Source: Streptomyces sp. NBC_01210 (GTDB lineage Bacteria > Actinomycetota > Actinomycetes > Streptomycetales > Streptomycetaceae). From it: 64,000 nt of DNA. The translations under genes and the position numbers were made by a program. Under the pieces are notes generated by a model, which saw only the letters and a program-made list of their open reading frames with translations, was not told where the DNA came from and made no database searches. The first letter of the stretch is position 1. Every line of letters starts with the position of its first letter. Below, piece after piece: positions 40,653-48,960 of the stretch. The stretch covers positions 67,862-131,861 of the forward strand of contig NZ_CP108550.1 in assembly GCF_036010325.1 (NCBI RefSeq), given 5' to 3'.

Positions 40653-40852
40653 GCCAACGTTGTGCGCCAGACGTCGGAACGGGCTCCTGCGTCTGCGTCT
40701 GCGTGGAGAGGGCAGGCCGGGCAGACCCACGTCCCTCGCAGCGCGTGGCCCGTGGCGGCTTCGTGATCGAGCCGGTTCCCTTGCCTGGCGGTAGCGCTGC
40801 CCTCGCCCAACTTGCCCGCGTAGTGCCCGGGGACCTGCCCAGAGAGCGTCTC

Positions 40853-40865
40853 ATTACGACGTAAT
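40853..40865. promoter_or_regulatory. parS-like palindrome 2
   Basis: ATTACGACGTAAT, 160 bp upstream of parA. Confidence 0.6.
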
Positions 40866-40912
40866 AGCCGCCGCCGACACGTGCGGGTCGCGGGGGCGCG
40901 TGAGGCGTCTTC

Positions 40913-40925
40913 ATTACGACGTAAT
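40913..40925. promoter_or_regulatory. parS-like palindrome 3
   Basis: ATTACGACGTAAT, exactly 60 bp after palindrome 2 and 101 bp upstream of the parA start. This spacing places the two copies near the same helical face. Confidence 0.6.
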
Positions 40926-40971
40926 ACCGGTCGCCCGCTTCCGTCTCGGGGTCGAGTGTGAAGAGTTGTGA

Positions 40972-41016
40972 CTTACTAACGTGTCGATGCATCAATCGAT
41001 CTTGAATGTTAGTAAG
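40972..41016. promoter_or_regulatory. Inverted repeat at parA start, candidate operator
   Basis: CTTACTAAC at 40972-40980 is the exact reverse complement of GTTAGTAAG at 41008-41016. It spans the region just before ATG 41026 and lies where a promoter or autoregulatory operator is expected. Confidence 0.55.
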
Positions 41017-41025
41017 GTGTCCGTC

Positions 41026-42264
41026 ATGACATCGCCCTCCCCAGGCGACCGGGAAAAGGTCGTCTCCAAGCTCCCAGCCGGGCTGCAGCAGGACTTGAAG
41101 ATCCGTACAGCGCAGCACGGAATCGACATCCAGCACGCGGTCGAAGCGGGCATCACGGCCTGGCGCGGGCTGGGCGCGAACCTCTCCCCCATCGACACCG
41201 CGGGCGCCAAGTCCTTCTCGACCTGGCTTCCACCCGGCCATTGGGACAACTTCCGCAAGGACTGCACTGCGCGAGGCGTATCGATAGTCCAAGGCCTCTC
41301 CCAGTCCGTTCAGGTGTGGCTGGACAAAAACCCGGCTCCTCACGTGCAACGGCCCGTCGTCGTCAAGCGCCGCATCGTCTGCAACCAGAAGGGCGGAGTC
41401 GGCAAGACCGCCGTCACCGCTGGCATCGGCGAAGCGCTCGCCGAGGACTCCGACAGCCTCCACCCCGTTCGGATCTCCAAGCACTTCGCTGCCCTCCTGA
41501 GTGAGGACGAGGAAGACTCACCTCTCGACTACGAAGACCTGCCCGGCCTCGGACAGCGAGTCCTGCTCGTCGACTTCGACCCGCAGTGCCACCTGACCAA
41601 GCAACTCGGGCACGAGCCTCTCCCCCTCGAGGGCGACAGCCTCACCAAGCACATGGCCGGTGAGGGCAAGGGTGAACTGCGTGACCTTATCGTCGAGGTC
41701 GCCGAGGAACGCTTCGGAGACCGGCTGCACCTGCTTCCTGCATGCACCGATGCGTTCCTCCTCGATGTCAAGCTGTCCGGCGTGCGCGCCCGGGAAGCTG
41801 CTCTCGAGCGGGCCCTCGCTCCGCTCGAGGACAACTACGACGCCATCCTGGTGGACTGCCCCCCCAGCCTCGGGCTGAGCATGGACGCAGCCGCCTACTA
41901 CGGCCGCAGACGCCCCGGCGAGGAGCCCGGCAACTCCGGCGTACTGGTCGTCGTCCAGGCCGAAGACAGCTCCGCCGACGCATACGGACTCCTTACCTCT
42001 CAAATCGAGGACCTGCGCAGCGACATGGGCCTCGAACTCGAGTACCTCGGCATCGTGGTGAACCACTACGACGCCCGCCGCGGCTACATCGCCACGTCCT
42101 CCCTCGAGAACTGGATGGGAATAAAGGATCCGCGTGTCCTCGGCGTCATCGGAGACCTGAAGGAGCAGAAGGAAGCTGTGCGGGTGAAGCGGCCACTGCT
42201 CGCCTACTCCCCCAGGTGCGATCAGTCAGTGGCCATGCGCGCACTGGCCCGGGAGATCTCATGA
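41026..42264 (+). CDS. parA: ParA-type partition ATPase with N-terminal RHH-like repeats
   Basis: 412 aa from ATG 41026 (AAGG upstream; GTG 40981 would include the operator). Two similar segments, KLPAGLQQDLKIRTAQHG (~13-45) and WLPPGHWDNFRKDCTARG (~66-100), look like tandem ribbon-helix-helix units that could bind DNA. The ATPase follows: deviant Walker A KGGVGKT (~122), LLVDFDPQCHL (~181) and VDCPPSLGLS. ParA drives plasmid positioning with ParB and parS. Overlaps parB by ATGA. Likely autoregulated through the inverted repeat just upstream. Confidence 0.88.
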   Translation: MTSPSPGDREKVVSKLPAGLQQDLKIRTAQHGIDIQHAVEAGITAWRGLGANLSPIDTAGAKSFSTWLPPGHWDNFRKDCTARGVSIVQGLSQSVQVWLDKNPAPHVQRPVVVKRRIVCNQKGGVGKTAVTAGIGEALAEDSDSLHPVRISKHFAALLSEDEEDSPLDYEDLPGLGQRVLLVDFDPQCHLTKQLGHEPLPLEGDSLTKHMAGEGKGELRDLIVEVAEERFGDRLHLLPACTDAFLLDVKLSGVRAREAALERALAPLEDNYDAILVDCPPSLGLSMDAAAYYGRRRPGEEPGNSGVLVVVQAEDSSADAYGLLTSQIEDLRSDMGLELEYLGIVVNHYDARRGYIATSSLENWMGIKDPRVLGVIGDLKEQKEAVRVKRPLLAYSPRCDQSVAMRALAREIS

Positions 42265-43418
42265 GCAGCAAAGCATCCGCACTCGGCACCGGCAGCTCGT
42301 TCCAGCAGGCCCAGTCCATCAGTCCCCGGCGGGCAGCCATCAACGCTGCCACCAAGGCCCCGACTGACGGCGCGCCACCGCCGGTTGAACTCCCCGTCTC
42401 CTTGATCAGCTTGAATCCCGTCAACCCCAGGTCGAAGCTGGGTGACTTGACCGATCTGGCGGGCAGCCTGCGCGACCACGGGCAGAAGACGGCCATCAGC
42501 ATCATGTCCCGCTTCTCCTACCTCGAGGCCAACCCCGACCGCGAGGGAGAACTGGAGGAGGGAACCAAGTACGTCGTCATCGACGGCAACTCCCGCCTCG
42601 CCGCGGCCCGCGAAGGCGGTCTCACCAAGATCAAGGTGATGCTGGACGAGGACCTCGGCAGCAACCCCGACGAGATCCTGGAGTCAGCACTCGTCGCGAA
42701 CATCCACCGCCAGGACCTGGACCACCTGGACGAGGCCAGGGCCCTCGAGCAGCTGCTCGGCGTGCACGGCACGCAGGAAGCCCTGGCCGCCCGCCTCCAC
42801 CGGTCCCAAGGCTGGGTCTCACAGCGGATCGCCCTGCTCGGCCTCACCCCGGAGCTGCAGCAGAAGCTCGAGACGGGGGAGGAGCCTGCAGATCTGCTCC
42901 GGCTGGTCGGGCGCAAAAAGCCGGAAGAGCAGGAGCACCACCTGCAGCAGCTGAAGGACAAACGGGCCAAGGAGAAGGCCGACAAGCAGGACAGAGTGAA
43001 GCAGCAGCGGCGCAGCTCTACCGAGGGGGAGCGGACCGCAGGGCTGAAGTCAGCCCCCCCGTCACAAGCCGGCACGGCGGATCCCGCTGACAGGACGGCA
43101 GAGACTGATGACGATTATTACGACGTAATGAACCCGGCCGTCGACGCGTCCGACTCGCAGGGGCAACCGACGGCGGCTGTTCCCGATCCTCGTGCAGAGC
43201 CCGCGAGCAAGCCGCCTCAGATCAAGATGCCATGGGCAGACGGTGCGGCCAGCATGGACATCATCTTCTCGAAGGTGCTCGCGCCCGAACGGCGCAGGAT
43301 GATCGGACGCTACCTGGAACTGCTCGGAGGCCCCGAGGCGTTCGTGGCCGACTTGGCAGCCGCCAGCAGCCCCGAGTACCGCCAGCAGGTCGCCGAACTT
43401 CTCTTGAAGGACCTGTAG
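42261..43418 (+). CDS. parB: ParB-type partition protein
   Basis: 385 aa from ATG 42261, overlapping parA. The ParB/Srx-type N-terminal domain (~35-130) shows VVIDGNSRLAAAREGG and ANIHRQDLDHLDEARALEQL. The helix-turn-helix (TQEALAARLHRSQGWVSQRI, ~165-190) recognises the centromere. A Lys-rich linker and a C-terminal dimerisation-type helix region follow. One ATTACGACGTAAT palindrome lies inside the gene (43117), encoding YYDVM in the linker, so a binding site is embedded in its own coding sequence. Confidence 0.88.
   Translation: MSSKASALGTGSSFQQAQSISPRRAAINAATKAPTDGAPPPVELPVSLISLNPVNPRSKLGDLTDLAGSLRDHGQKTAISIMSRFSYLEANPDREGELEEGTKYVVIDGNSRLAAAREGGLTKIKVMLDEDLGSNPDEILESALVANIHRQDLDHLDEARALEQLLGVHGTQEALAARLHRSQGWVSQRIALLGLTPELQQKLETGEEPADLLRLVGRKKPEEQEHHLQQLKDKRAKEKADKQDRVKQQRRSSTEGERTAGLKSAPPSQAGTADPADRTAETDDDYYDVMNPAVDASDSQGQPTAAVPDPRAEPASKPPQIKMPWADGAASMDIIFSKVLAPERRRMIGRYLELLGGPEAFVADLAAASSPEYRQQVAELLLKDL
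43117..43129. promoter_or_regulatory. parS-like palindrome 4, inside parB
   Basis: ATTACGACGTAAT in the parB coding region, in a variable linker where such a site could be tolerated. Confidence 0.6.
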
Positions 43419-43432
43419 CGCCAGACCACCCG

Positions 43433-43469
43433 GGCCCCGCTCTCCCACTCGCCGGTGGGGGAGCGGGCC
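43433..43469 (+). terminator. Hairpin terminator after parB
   Basis: GGCCCCGCTCTCCCAC pairs with GTGGGGGAGCGGGCC with small bulges, 15 nt past the parB stop. Confidence 0.65.
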
Positions 43470-43539
43470 GCGTTCGTTACCGAACGGGCGCCATAGTGAA
43501 GAGGCCAGCTCCGTAGTGATTGCATCCGGGGCCCGGGAT

Positions 43540-43552
43540 ATTACGTCGTAAT
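43540..43552. promoter_or_regulatory. parS-like palindrome 5
   Basis: ATTACGTCGTAAT, 120 bp downstream of parB. Confidence 0.6.
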
Positions 43553-43725
43553 AGGCGCGCCACCTCCTGACGCGCTACCCCGACCGGTGACGCAGAGCAC
43601 CAGCTGAGCGTCCAGGCGGAGCAGTGACACTGGGCTGCCCGGCCGTTTCACCTGGAGCAGCCCCGCTGCATCGCGGAGTAGGTTGCGGACAAGGGGGCGT
43701 GTGATAGAGGCACCTGACCGCATCC

Positions 43726-43816
43726 GGTGCGCGGCGCATCAGGTGCGGTGCGCGGTGGGGGTGGTGCGCATCGTGGTGCGCACGCTGCGGCGCATCGTCT
43801 GACCGTGGTGCGCATC
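43726..43816. repeat. Cluster of GGTGCGC(A)(TC) repeats
   Basis: GGTGCGCATC occurs at 43763 and 43807, GGTGCGCAC at 43775 and GGTGCGC at 43726 and 43747, all within 90 bp and mostly in one orientation. Spacing is irregular. It could be an iteron-like or operator cluster downstream of parAB. The rest of 43419-44225 has no supported gene. Confidence 0.4.
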
Positions 43817-43848
43817 GGACGGGCACCACGGTCGGGATGCGCACGGCT

Positions 43849-43965
43849 CTAAACGACGGTGAGGCGCACCAGATGCGCACCGGGCGTGGGGTGCGCATCG
43901 AGGGCCTGGCCCAAGGCGACGGCCATCAACACCTTCGAACTCAGCTTCTGGTGCGCCGGATGCGG
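43849..43965 (-). pseudogene. 3' fragment of a paralogue of the 52158-52634 gene
   Basis: The minus strand reads KVLMAVALGQALDAHPTPGA and HLVRLTVV then stop. This aligns with the last ~30 residues of the intact protein at 52158-52634 (LNAVALGQAMEAHPAPAGAH). No upstream part remains. Confidence 0.6.
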
Positions 43966-44264
43966 GGAAAGCTCGCACGTCCGGTTCTGAGGGGGCCGGG
44001 CCACGGCAACGTGATCCGGCTACCCGACCTCATCAGACGCTCTGTTCACCCATTTGAGCCATTCAACGCTCGTTCCCGGGCGGCGAAAGCGGCTGTGCGG
44101 CGCTCTGACGGCCCGCCAGCGGCTCCGGAATCGCGCCATACCGGCCACTTCGAGATCGGCGATCTGCGGGCCCATTCTGCGAGTCGCATTTCAGGCGATC
44201 TGCGCAAGATTTCCGAATCGGCGGTTACTGTCCTGTCTCACTGAACCTTGAGTGATCTCACCGA

Positions 44265-45560
44265 TTCCTAATGCCGTTTGTCAAGCCGCGAGGGCCGTCG
44301 GCGGCGTGAGCTCGTAACACCGTCCGTCCCGCAGGAGGGCCCAGAGAACGTTGACGCGGCGCCGTGCGAGAGCGAGGACGGCCTGGGTATGGCGCTTGCC
44401 CTCGGCTCGTTTGCGGTCGTAGAACCGGCGGGACTCCTCGCACCTTCGGATGCTGAACAAGGCGGAGGTGTAGAAGACGCGTTGGAGCCTACGGTTATAT
44501 CTCTGGGGGCGCCGCAGGTTGCCGCTGATCTTCCCGGAGTCCCGGGGTGCCGGGGCGACACCGCCGAAGCCGGCGAGCCGGTCGGGAGTGCCGAAGACGC
44601 TCATGTCGCCGCCGGTAGCGGCCAGGAACTCGGCGCCAAGGATGACGCCCAGGCCCGGCATGCTGGTGATCACTTCGAAGTCGTGGTGCTCGCGAAACCG
44701 GGCCTCGATGAGCTTGTCGATCTCGGCGACCTGCTGGTTGAGACCCATCACCTCCGCCGCCAGCGTGTGCACCATCCGGGCGGTCAGCCTCTCGCCCGGC
44801 AGGCTGGTGTGCTGCCGCTCGGCGGCCTCGAAGGCTGTCTCGGCCAGTTGGTCGGCGCGGTGGGCCTTGCGGTTGCGCAGCCAGGTTTCCAGCCTCTTGC
44901 GGCCGATCCGGCGGAGGGCAGCCGGCGTTTGGTAGCCGGTCAGCAAGATGAGCGGGCCGGTGTTGGTGAGGTCGAGCGCGCGCTCCAGGCCAGGGAAGAT
45001 GCCGGTGAGTTGGGCGCGGAGCCGGTTGACTGTGCGGGTGCGGTCGGCGACCAAGTCCCTGCGCCGTCCGGTGAGGATCTTCAGATCGGTGACGGTCTCG
45101 TCGCCAGCCCGTAAGGGGTGCAGGTCGCGGCGGATACGGGCCTGGTCGGCGATGACGGCGGCGTCCTTGGCATCGGTCTTGCCTTCGCCGCGGTAGCCCT
45201 CGGACGCGCGGTGGATGGCCCGGCCGGAGAGGTAGAGCACCGGTTGGTCGTGGTTGAGGAGGATCGCGATGGCGAGGGCGGCTCCGCCGTCGGCCAGGTC
45301 GATGCCCCAGGTCACCTCGTCGCCCAGGGCCAGGACGTCGGCGAGGAGTGCGAGCAGTTCGGGTTCGTCGTTGGCGACGCGTCGGGACAGCAGCCGACGG
45401 CCGCTCTCGTCGATCGCGACGCAGTGGTGGTGACTCTTGTCTGCGTCGATGCCGGCCCAGATCGCGGCCATGGTGCCTCCGTGCGGTGCGGTGTGCTGAT
45501 GCCTCCGACGGACGACCTCGCTGTCGATTCCCTACAGAGCGATCATTCGCAATTCCTAAT
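44265..45560 (-). mobile_element. IS110-family insertion sequence
   Basis: A full-length IS110-type transposase gene is bounded by the direct repeat ATTCCTAAT (44265-44273 and 45552-45560). IS110 elements lack terminal inverted repeats and share a short core with their target, which fits. Known IS110 elements encode a bridge RNA in a non-coding end. Only ~80 bp lies between the transposase start and the right repeat, so the true end may lie further right. Confidence 0.7.
44281..45471 (-). CDS. IS110-family transposase
   Basis: 396 aa read leftward, full length for the family. The N-terminal DEDD RuvC-like domain begins AAIWAGIDADKSHHHCVAID and continues WGIDLADGG and GKTDAKDAAVIAD. The C-terminal transposase_20 domain has ITSMPGLGVILGAEFLAATG and the serine region. 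No frameshift or stop is visible, so it may be active. Confidence 0.9.
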   Translation of the reverse strand: MAAIWAGIDADKSHHHCVAIDESGRRLLSRRVANDEPELLALLADVLALGDEVTWGIDLADGGAALAIAILLNHDQPVLYLSGRAIHRASEGYRGEGKTDAKDAAVIADQARIRRDLHPLRAGDETVTDLKILTGRRRDLVADRTRTVNRLRAQLTGIFPGLERALDLTNTGPLILLTGYQTPAALRRIGRKRLETWLRNRKAHRADQLAETAFEAAERQHTSLPGERLTARMVHTLAAEVMGLNQQVAEIDKLIEARFREHHDFEVITSMPGLGVILGAEFLAATGGDMSVFGTPDRLAGFGGVAPAPRDSGKISGNLRRPQRYNRRLQRVFYTSALFSIRRCEESRRFYDRKRAEGKRHTQAVLALARRRVNVLWALLRDGRCYELTPPTALAA

Positions 45561-45760
45561 TGGCAGCCGAGTCGTCGTGGGGCGTCGGGCGGCCAATCAG
45601 TGGAAGCCACAAGCGGCAGAAGTTTGAAAGCCACACCCGACACCCCTGGGTGGGCCAACCATACGAAGGGCTCGCCCGGTCCCGGAGAAGAACGTAGGGA
45701 AGTTTGACCACGATGCGTGACTGGCCGTCACCGCATGGGACGTTACGGCATGATCCCCTT

Positions 45761-46396
45761 ATGGACCCCGCCGTCATAGCCGCGCTCGTCGCCACTCCGA
45801 CCGCCGCTCTTGCTGCTGTGACCGCTTACACCGCAGGACGAGCCCAAGGACGCGCAACAGTGGACGCCGTGCGGCGCCAGCATCAGCGCGAGGCGTACGC
45901 CGCTCTGAACATCGCTGCACGCCGCTACTGGAGAGACACGGCGCAGCGCGCCACGAAGCCGCGGGTTCACCGCGACTTGCACCTTGCCGGCGAAAACCTT
46001 CCAAACCTCGCCGAAGTGCATGAGGCCGTGGTCATGGTGGCCCTTGAGGGGCCTGATCACTTGGGCACTCTTGCAGAGTGTGTTGGGATGAGCGCGGAGG
46101 CTCTTGCGACGATGCTGCGAGTCGATGCGGATGGCTTCGCCAACTCCTCTGACGACATGGTCATGGAGCGGGAACGCGGCGGCCACTTCTTCATGCCCGT
46201 CCAGATAGAAGGCGGCGAGCAGGTAGAGGTGAAGATCGACCCTGCCAGCGCCCACGAGGATCTACGCCAGGCAACGGAGGACTTCGGTCGAGCCGCGCGT
46301 AGGCACCTGAACGAGGGCACGAGCGCCGCCCAGGATGCCCGGCTCCTCAAGGAAGCTCAGCAAAAGGTCCCGGCCATGATCGGGCCGCTCTTCTAA
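45761..46396 (+). CDS. Passenger protein with N-terminal membrane anchor
   Basis: 211 aa from ATG 45761. An N-terminal hydrophobic helix (VIAALVATPTAALAAVTAY) is followed by a basic segment and a soluble helical domain. The architecture (one anchor, then R-rich helix and ~150 aa) is common in uncharacterised Streptomyces proteins. No ribosome site precedes the ATG, suggesting leaderless or coupled translation. It is the only gene of the 0.94-kb element besides the inserted IS110. Confidence 0.72.
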   Translation: MDPAVIAALVATPTAALAAVTAYTAGRAQGRATVDAVRRQHQREAYAALNIAARRYWRDTAQRATKPRVHRDLHLAGENLPNLAEVHEAVVMVALEGPDHLGTLAECVGMSAEALATMLRVDADGFANSSDDMVMERERGGHFFMPVQIEGGEQVEVKIDPASAHEDLRQATEDFGRAARRHLNEGTSAAQDARLLKEAQQKVPAMIGPLF

Positions 46397-46546
46397 CCTT
46401 CCCTCGACCAGTCAAACTCGATGAGACTACTCAAGGTTCAGTGAGACAGGACAGTTACACGAGTGGGAGCTGACCGCGGTGATCGAGCTCTGAGGCGTCG
46501 GCGGGGGAGTGGGGTGGAGGTGGGCAGCAGCCCCCACCCCAGGACC

Positions 46547-46774
46547 TCAGCGGCGGACGATGTTGACGGTCACGGTCGCAGCGGCTCCGCCAACGGCCAC
46601 CGCGGCGCCAAAGGCGGCGACGGCTTGGATCGGCTCCGTGTTGCCCGTCGCGATCAAGGCCAGGATTGCGGAGGCTGTCAGCAGCACCACGAGTGCCGGC
46701 ACCCATTGGGCCGCCCGCAGGAGCCGATGTGATGGCCGGGCGCAGGTGGGCAGTTGGAGAGGCTCATCGGGCAT
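46547..46774 (-). CDS. Small two-span membrane protein
   Basis: 75 aa read leftward from ATG 46774 with GGGAG upstream. Two hydrophobic helices (WVPALVVLLTASAILALIA and AVAAFGAAVAVGGAAATV) are separated by a short polar turn. Unknown function; it lies just right of the TIR-bounded element. Confidence 0.62.
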   Translation of the reverse strand: MPDEPLQLPTCARPSHRLLRAAQWVPALVVLLTASAILALIATGNTEPIQAVAAFGAAVAVGGAAATVTVNIVRR

Positions 46775-46818
46775 GGGAACTCCCGACACCATCCTGGGCA
46801 ATTCCCGCCTGGTCTCAC

Positions 46819-47529
46819 TCATTGGTGGCATAGCTCGTCCCGCTCGCTCTGTGACAGGTCGCCGAGGTATCCGGACGGGATGAGCAGGTGCTCAGCGCCG
46901 GCCGGTCCGGTGACCTCCTGCAGGTGCTCGTCGACTTCGGCGCGCAGGGTGGGTTCTGTGGTGCCGATGCGCGCGGGGGAGGTGTCCCAGTCCTCGTCGC
47001 ACAGGAATCCGCTGCCGTCGAGGGAGCGGTAGCAGAACACGGCTTCGACCGGCTCGTCGCGCAGCAGGCCCTCGAGGAAGAGGGCGTAGGCGGCCGTGGA
47101 GTCGCCGACACCGGCGGCGTAGCGCCACCAGAACCGGGCACCAGTGTGATCGGCGTGTTCGCCCAGGAACAGCAGGCAGCCGAAGGCGCGGGCACCGACC
47201 TGGTCGGTGGGGCGGGTGGCATCGGCGAATTCGATAAGCCGATCGCCGATCCCCGGCGCTCTGATCACCGCGCGGCACAGATCCTTGAGGTCGCGCTCGA
47301 GGCGCTCCTTGATGGCTACGGCTGCGTCGCTGACGTGGAGAAGGAGCAACTCGGCCAGCTCCGGGGAGGTGGGCACCAGCCAGCCCTCCTGACGCAGTTG
47401 TGCGGCCTGCGCACGACGCGCGGCGACTTGGTCGATACGCTCGTGCAGCCGGCGGTTGTCCTCGGCGCGCTGGTCGCGGGTGTAGGCGGGGGTGCGGGCC
47501 TGTGCCCCGCGCAAGATGTCCTCGATCAT
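46819..47529 (-). CDS. Hypothetical protein coupled to sigma factor
   Basis: 236 aa read leftward from ATG 47529, overlapping the sigma-factor stop (ATGA). Helical throughout: an N-terminal coiled coil (RLHERIDQVAARRAQAAQLR) followed by LLLLHVSDAAVAIKERLERD and repeat-like helices (ADHTGARFWWRYAAGVGDST) that resemble Sel1/TPR-type packing. Similar proteins often sit downstream of plasmid or chromosomal sigma factors in Streptomyces. Possibly a regulator of that sigma factor. Confidence 0.75.
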   Translation of the reverse strand: MIEDILRGAQARTPAYTRDQRAEDNRRLHERIDQVAARRAQAAQLRQEGWLVPTSPELAELLLLHVSDAAVAIKERLERDLKDLCRAVIRAPGIGDRLIEFADATRPTDQVGARAFGCLLFLGEHADHTGARFWWRYAAGVGDSTAAYALFLEGLLRDEPVEAVFCYRSLDGSGFLCDEDWDTSPARIGTTEPTLRAEVDEHLQEVTGPAGAEHLLIPSGYLGDLSQSERDELCHQ

Positions 47530-48113
47530 CCGTGGTGGCCTTTCTCGTGGGCGGCGGGCGGGGGACCAGACTCGGCGAGATCGATAGCCAGCTGGTTCAT
47601 CGCCACGGCCAGGTGCGAGCGCACCGTGGAGCGTGACAGTCCGATCAGGGAGGCGACCTCCTTGACGGGCACGCCGAGCAGGTAGTGGAGCGTCACGCAT
47701 GTGCGCTGTCGGTCGGGAAGCTTGTCCACGGCCTCGTTGACCTGCATACGCAGGGACACCCGGTCGATCTCCTCGTCCGGTATGCCCGTCACGGGGTGCG
47801 TGGAGGGCTCGAACATCACTCCGGTCGGCGTGGACGGGCGGCGGTCCCGCTTGCGCAGCGTGTCGACGACACCGTCATGGAGGATCTTCCAGCCGTACGC
47901 GGCGGTGTTCTCGCTCGCCAGCGCCTCGTCCCAGCGCAAGTAGAGCTTGAAGAAAGCCTCGTTGACGACCTCGCGGGCATCGTCGAGCGAGCCCAGTTTG
48001 AACGTCGCGTATGCGACGTAGTCGTCCCGCTTGTCCAGGACGAATGAGTCGTACACCACCGGGTGGTGCTCCTCAAGGCAGGCCGTGCCCAGCACGGCGC
48101 GGCGGTCGGTCAC
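47526..48113 (-). CDS. ECF-type sigma factor
   Basis: 195 aa read leftward from GTG 48113. GGGGAAGGA lies very close upstream, and GTG 48095 is an alternative. Region 2: VVYDSFVLDKRDDYVAYATF and ARE VVNEAFFKLYLRWDE; region 4: LPDRQRTCVTLHYLLGVPV and KEVASLIGLSRSTVRSHL. It shares its transcript with the helical protein downstream. Target promoters unknown. Confidence 0.85.
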   Translation of the reverse strand: MTDRRAVLGTACLEEHHPVVYDSFVLDKRDDYVAYATFKLGSLDDAREVVNEAFFKLYLRWDEALASENTAAYGWKILHDGVVDTLRKRDRRPSTPTGVMFEPSTHPVTGIPDEEIDRVSLRMQVNEAVDKLPDRQRTCVTLHYLLGVPVKEVASLIGLSRSTVRSHLAVAMNQLAIDLAESGPPPAAHEKGHHG

Positions 48114-48669
48114 TTCCTTCCCCGCGGGGAGCCGCCTGCTGGGGCTTGAGGGTGGCCTGGTGTTGCTGGCAGGCGGCTTGGTTCCCCACGAACGCCTTTT
48201 GCCGACGGTGTGCCGTCGCACATGCTCGGTCCCTTCGCGATGTTCGTCCGGCCTCCCCCGCGGGCCGGGAGAGCGTCGGTGGCGGCTCTCATCCGTAATG
48301 CCGTCACAGCGGCGCGAAACGTCCAGCCGTTCACGAAAAATTTTGACGGAACGTCACGGCAAGATCGCAATCCGTGGTTACCGTCCGGTAGTTGAGTGCT
48401 GCGGCAGAGTTTGCGTCTGCGTGGTTGATCACGAAGGGAAAGCAACTTCTGGAGGCTGCGGCGGGGCCCGGCGCGTTCCGCAGTGGACTCGTCCTCCACC
48501 TCAGAAGTTCGGCTGCTATCACTTGCGGCTGGTGACACGTTCGTTGACGTCACCCGCTATTGGCTGGACCTTCTCGGTGCGGGGTAAACCGTGTCCTTGG
48601 CCATATGGCTTTGAGGGTGCGTCCGATGAGCTTGCGTCGAACATACGTACGCTCAAGGAGGATTCGAAG
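48114..48669. promoter_or_regulatory. Divergent intergenic region
   Basis: 555 bp between the leftward sigma factor and a rightward secreted-protein start. The segment around 48330-48400 is locally A/T-rich (GAAAAATTTTGACGG), a plausible promoter zone. No gene is supported. Confidence 0.45.
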
Positions 48670-48960
48670 TTGAGACGCATACGCACGCTGTCGGCCCTGC
48701 GGCACGTGGCCGCAGGCGCCGTCCTCGCTCTGCTCGCGGGAGTGGGAACGGCGTCAGCCGCCGACTTCACGCCGAGTCCCACCCCTTCCGCTGCTCCGGC
48801 GTCGCGTCCAGCAGCCGGTCCGGAGGACGCGTCAGCCGCCGGATCGCGCCCCGCATCGGGCAAAACCCCTTCGGCCGGACCGCAGTTCAAGAAGATCGGC
48901 AGCACCTGGCGCGTCATCGCACCCGAGACCGTGTTACGTAACACGGTCACCGACGCAGAC
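48670..48960 (+). pseudogene. Secreted protein gene truncated by IS30 remnant
   Basis: TTG 48670 follows AAGGAGG. A signal peptide (LSALRHVAAGAVLALLAGVG) is followed by a Pro/Ala/Ser-rich mature part and FKKIGSTWRVIAPETVLRN. After about 97 codons the frame enters sequence belonging to a minus-strand IS30 fragment, so the gene has lost its 3' end. Confidence 0.6.

Larger units (their letters stand above)
44226..46457. mobile_element. Non-autonomous element with 26-bp terminal inverted repeats
   Basis: CTGTCCTGTCTCACTGAACC... at 44229-44254 is an exact inverted repeat of 46429-46454, and both outer ends are flanked by TTA (44226-44228 and 46455-46457), a 3-bp target duplication as made by some IS5-group elements. 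Inside lie an IS110-family insertion (44265-45560) and one passenger gene (45761-46396), but no transposase that would act on these ends. Without the IS110 the element is about 0.94 kb. Confidence 0.75.

Noticed and set aside
40531..41484. 317-codon open frame on the minus strand over parA
   Set aside because: It is antisense to a clear parA and spans two parS-like palindromes (encoding YYVVM twice); no ribosome site or domain.
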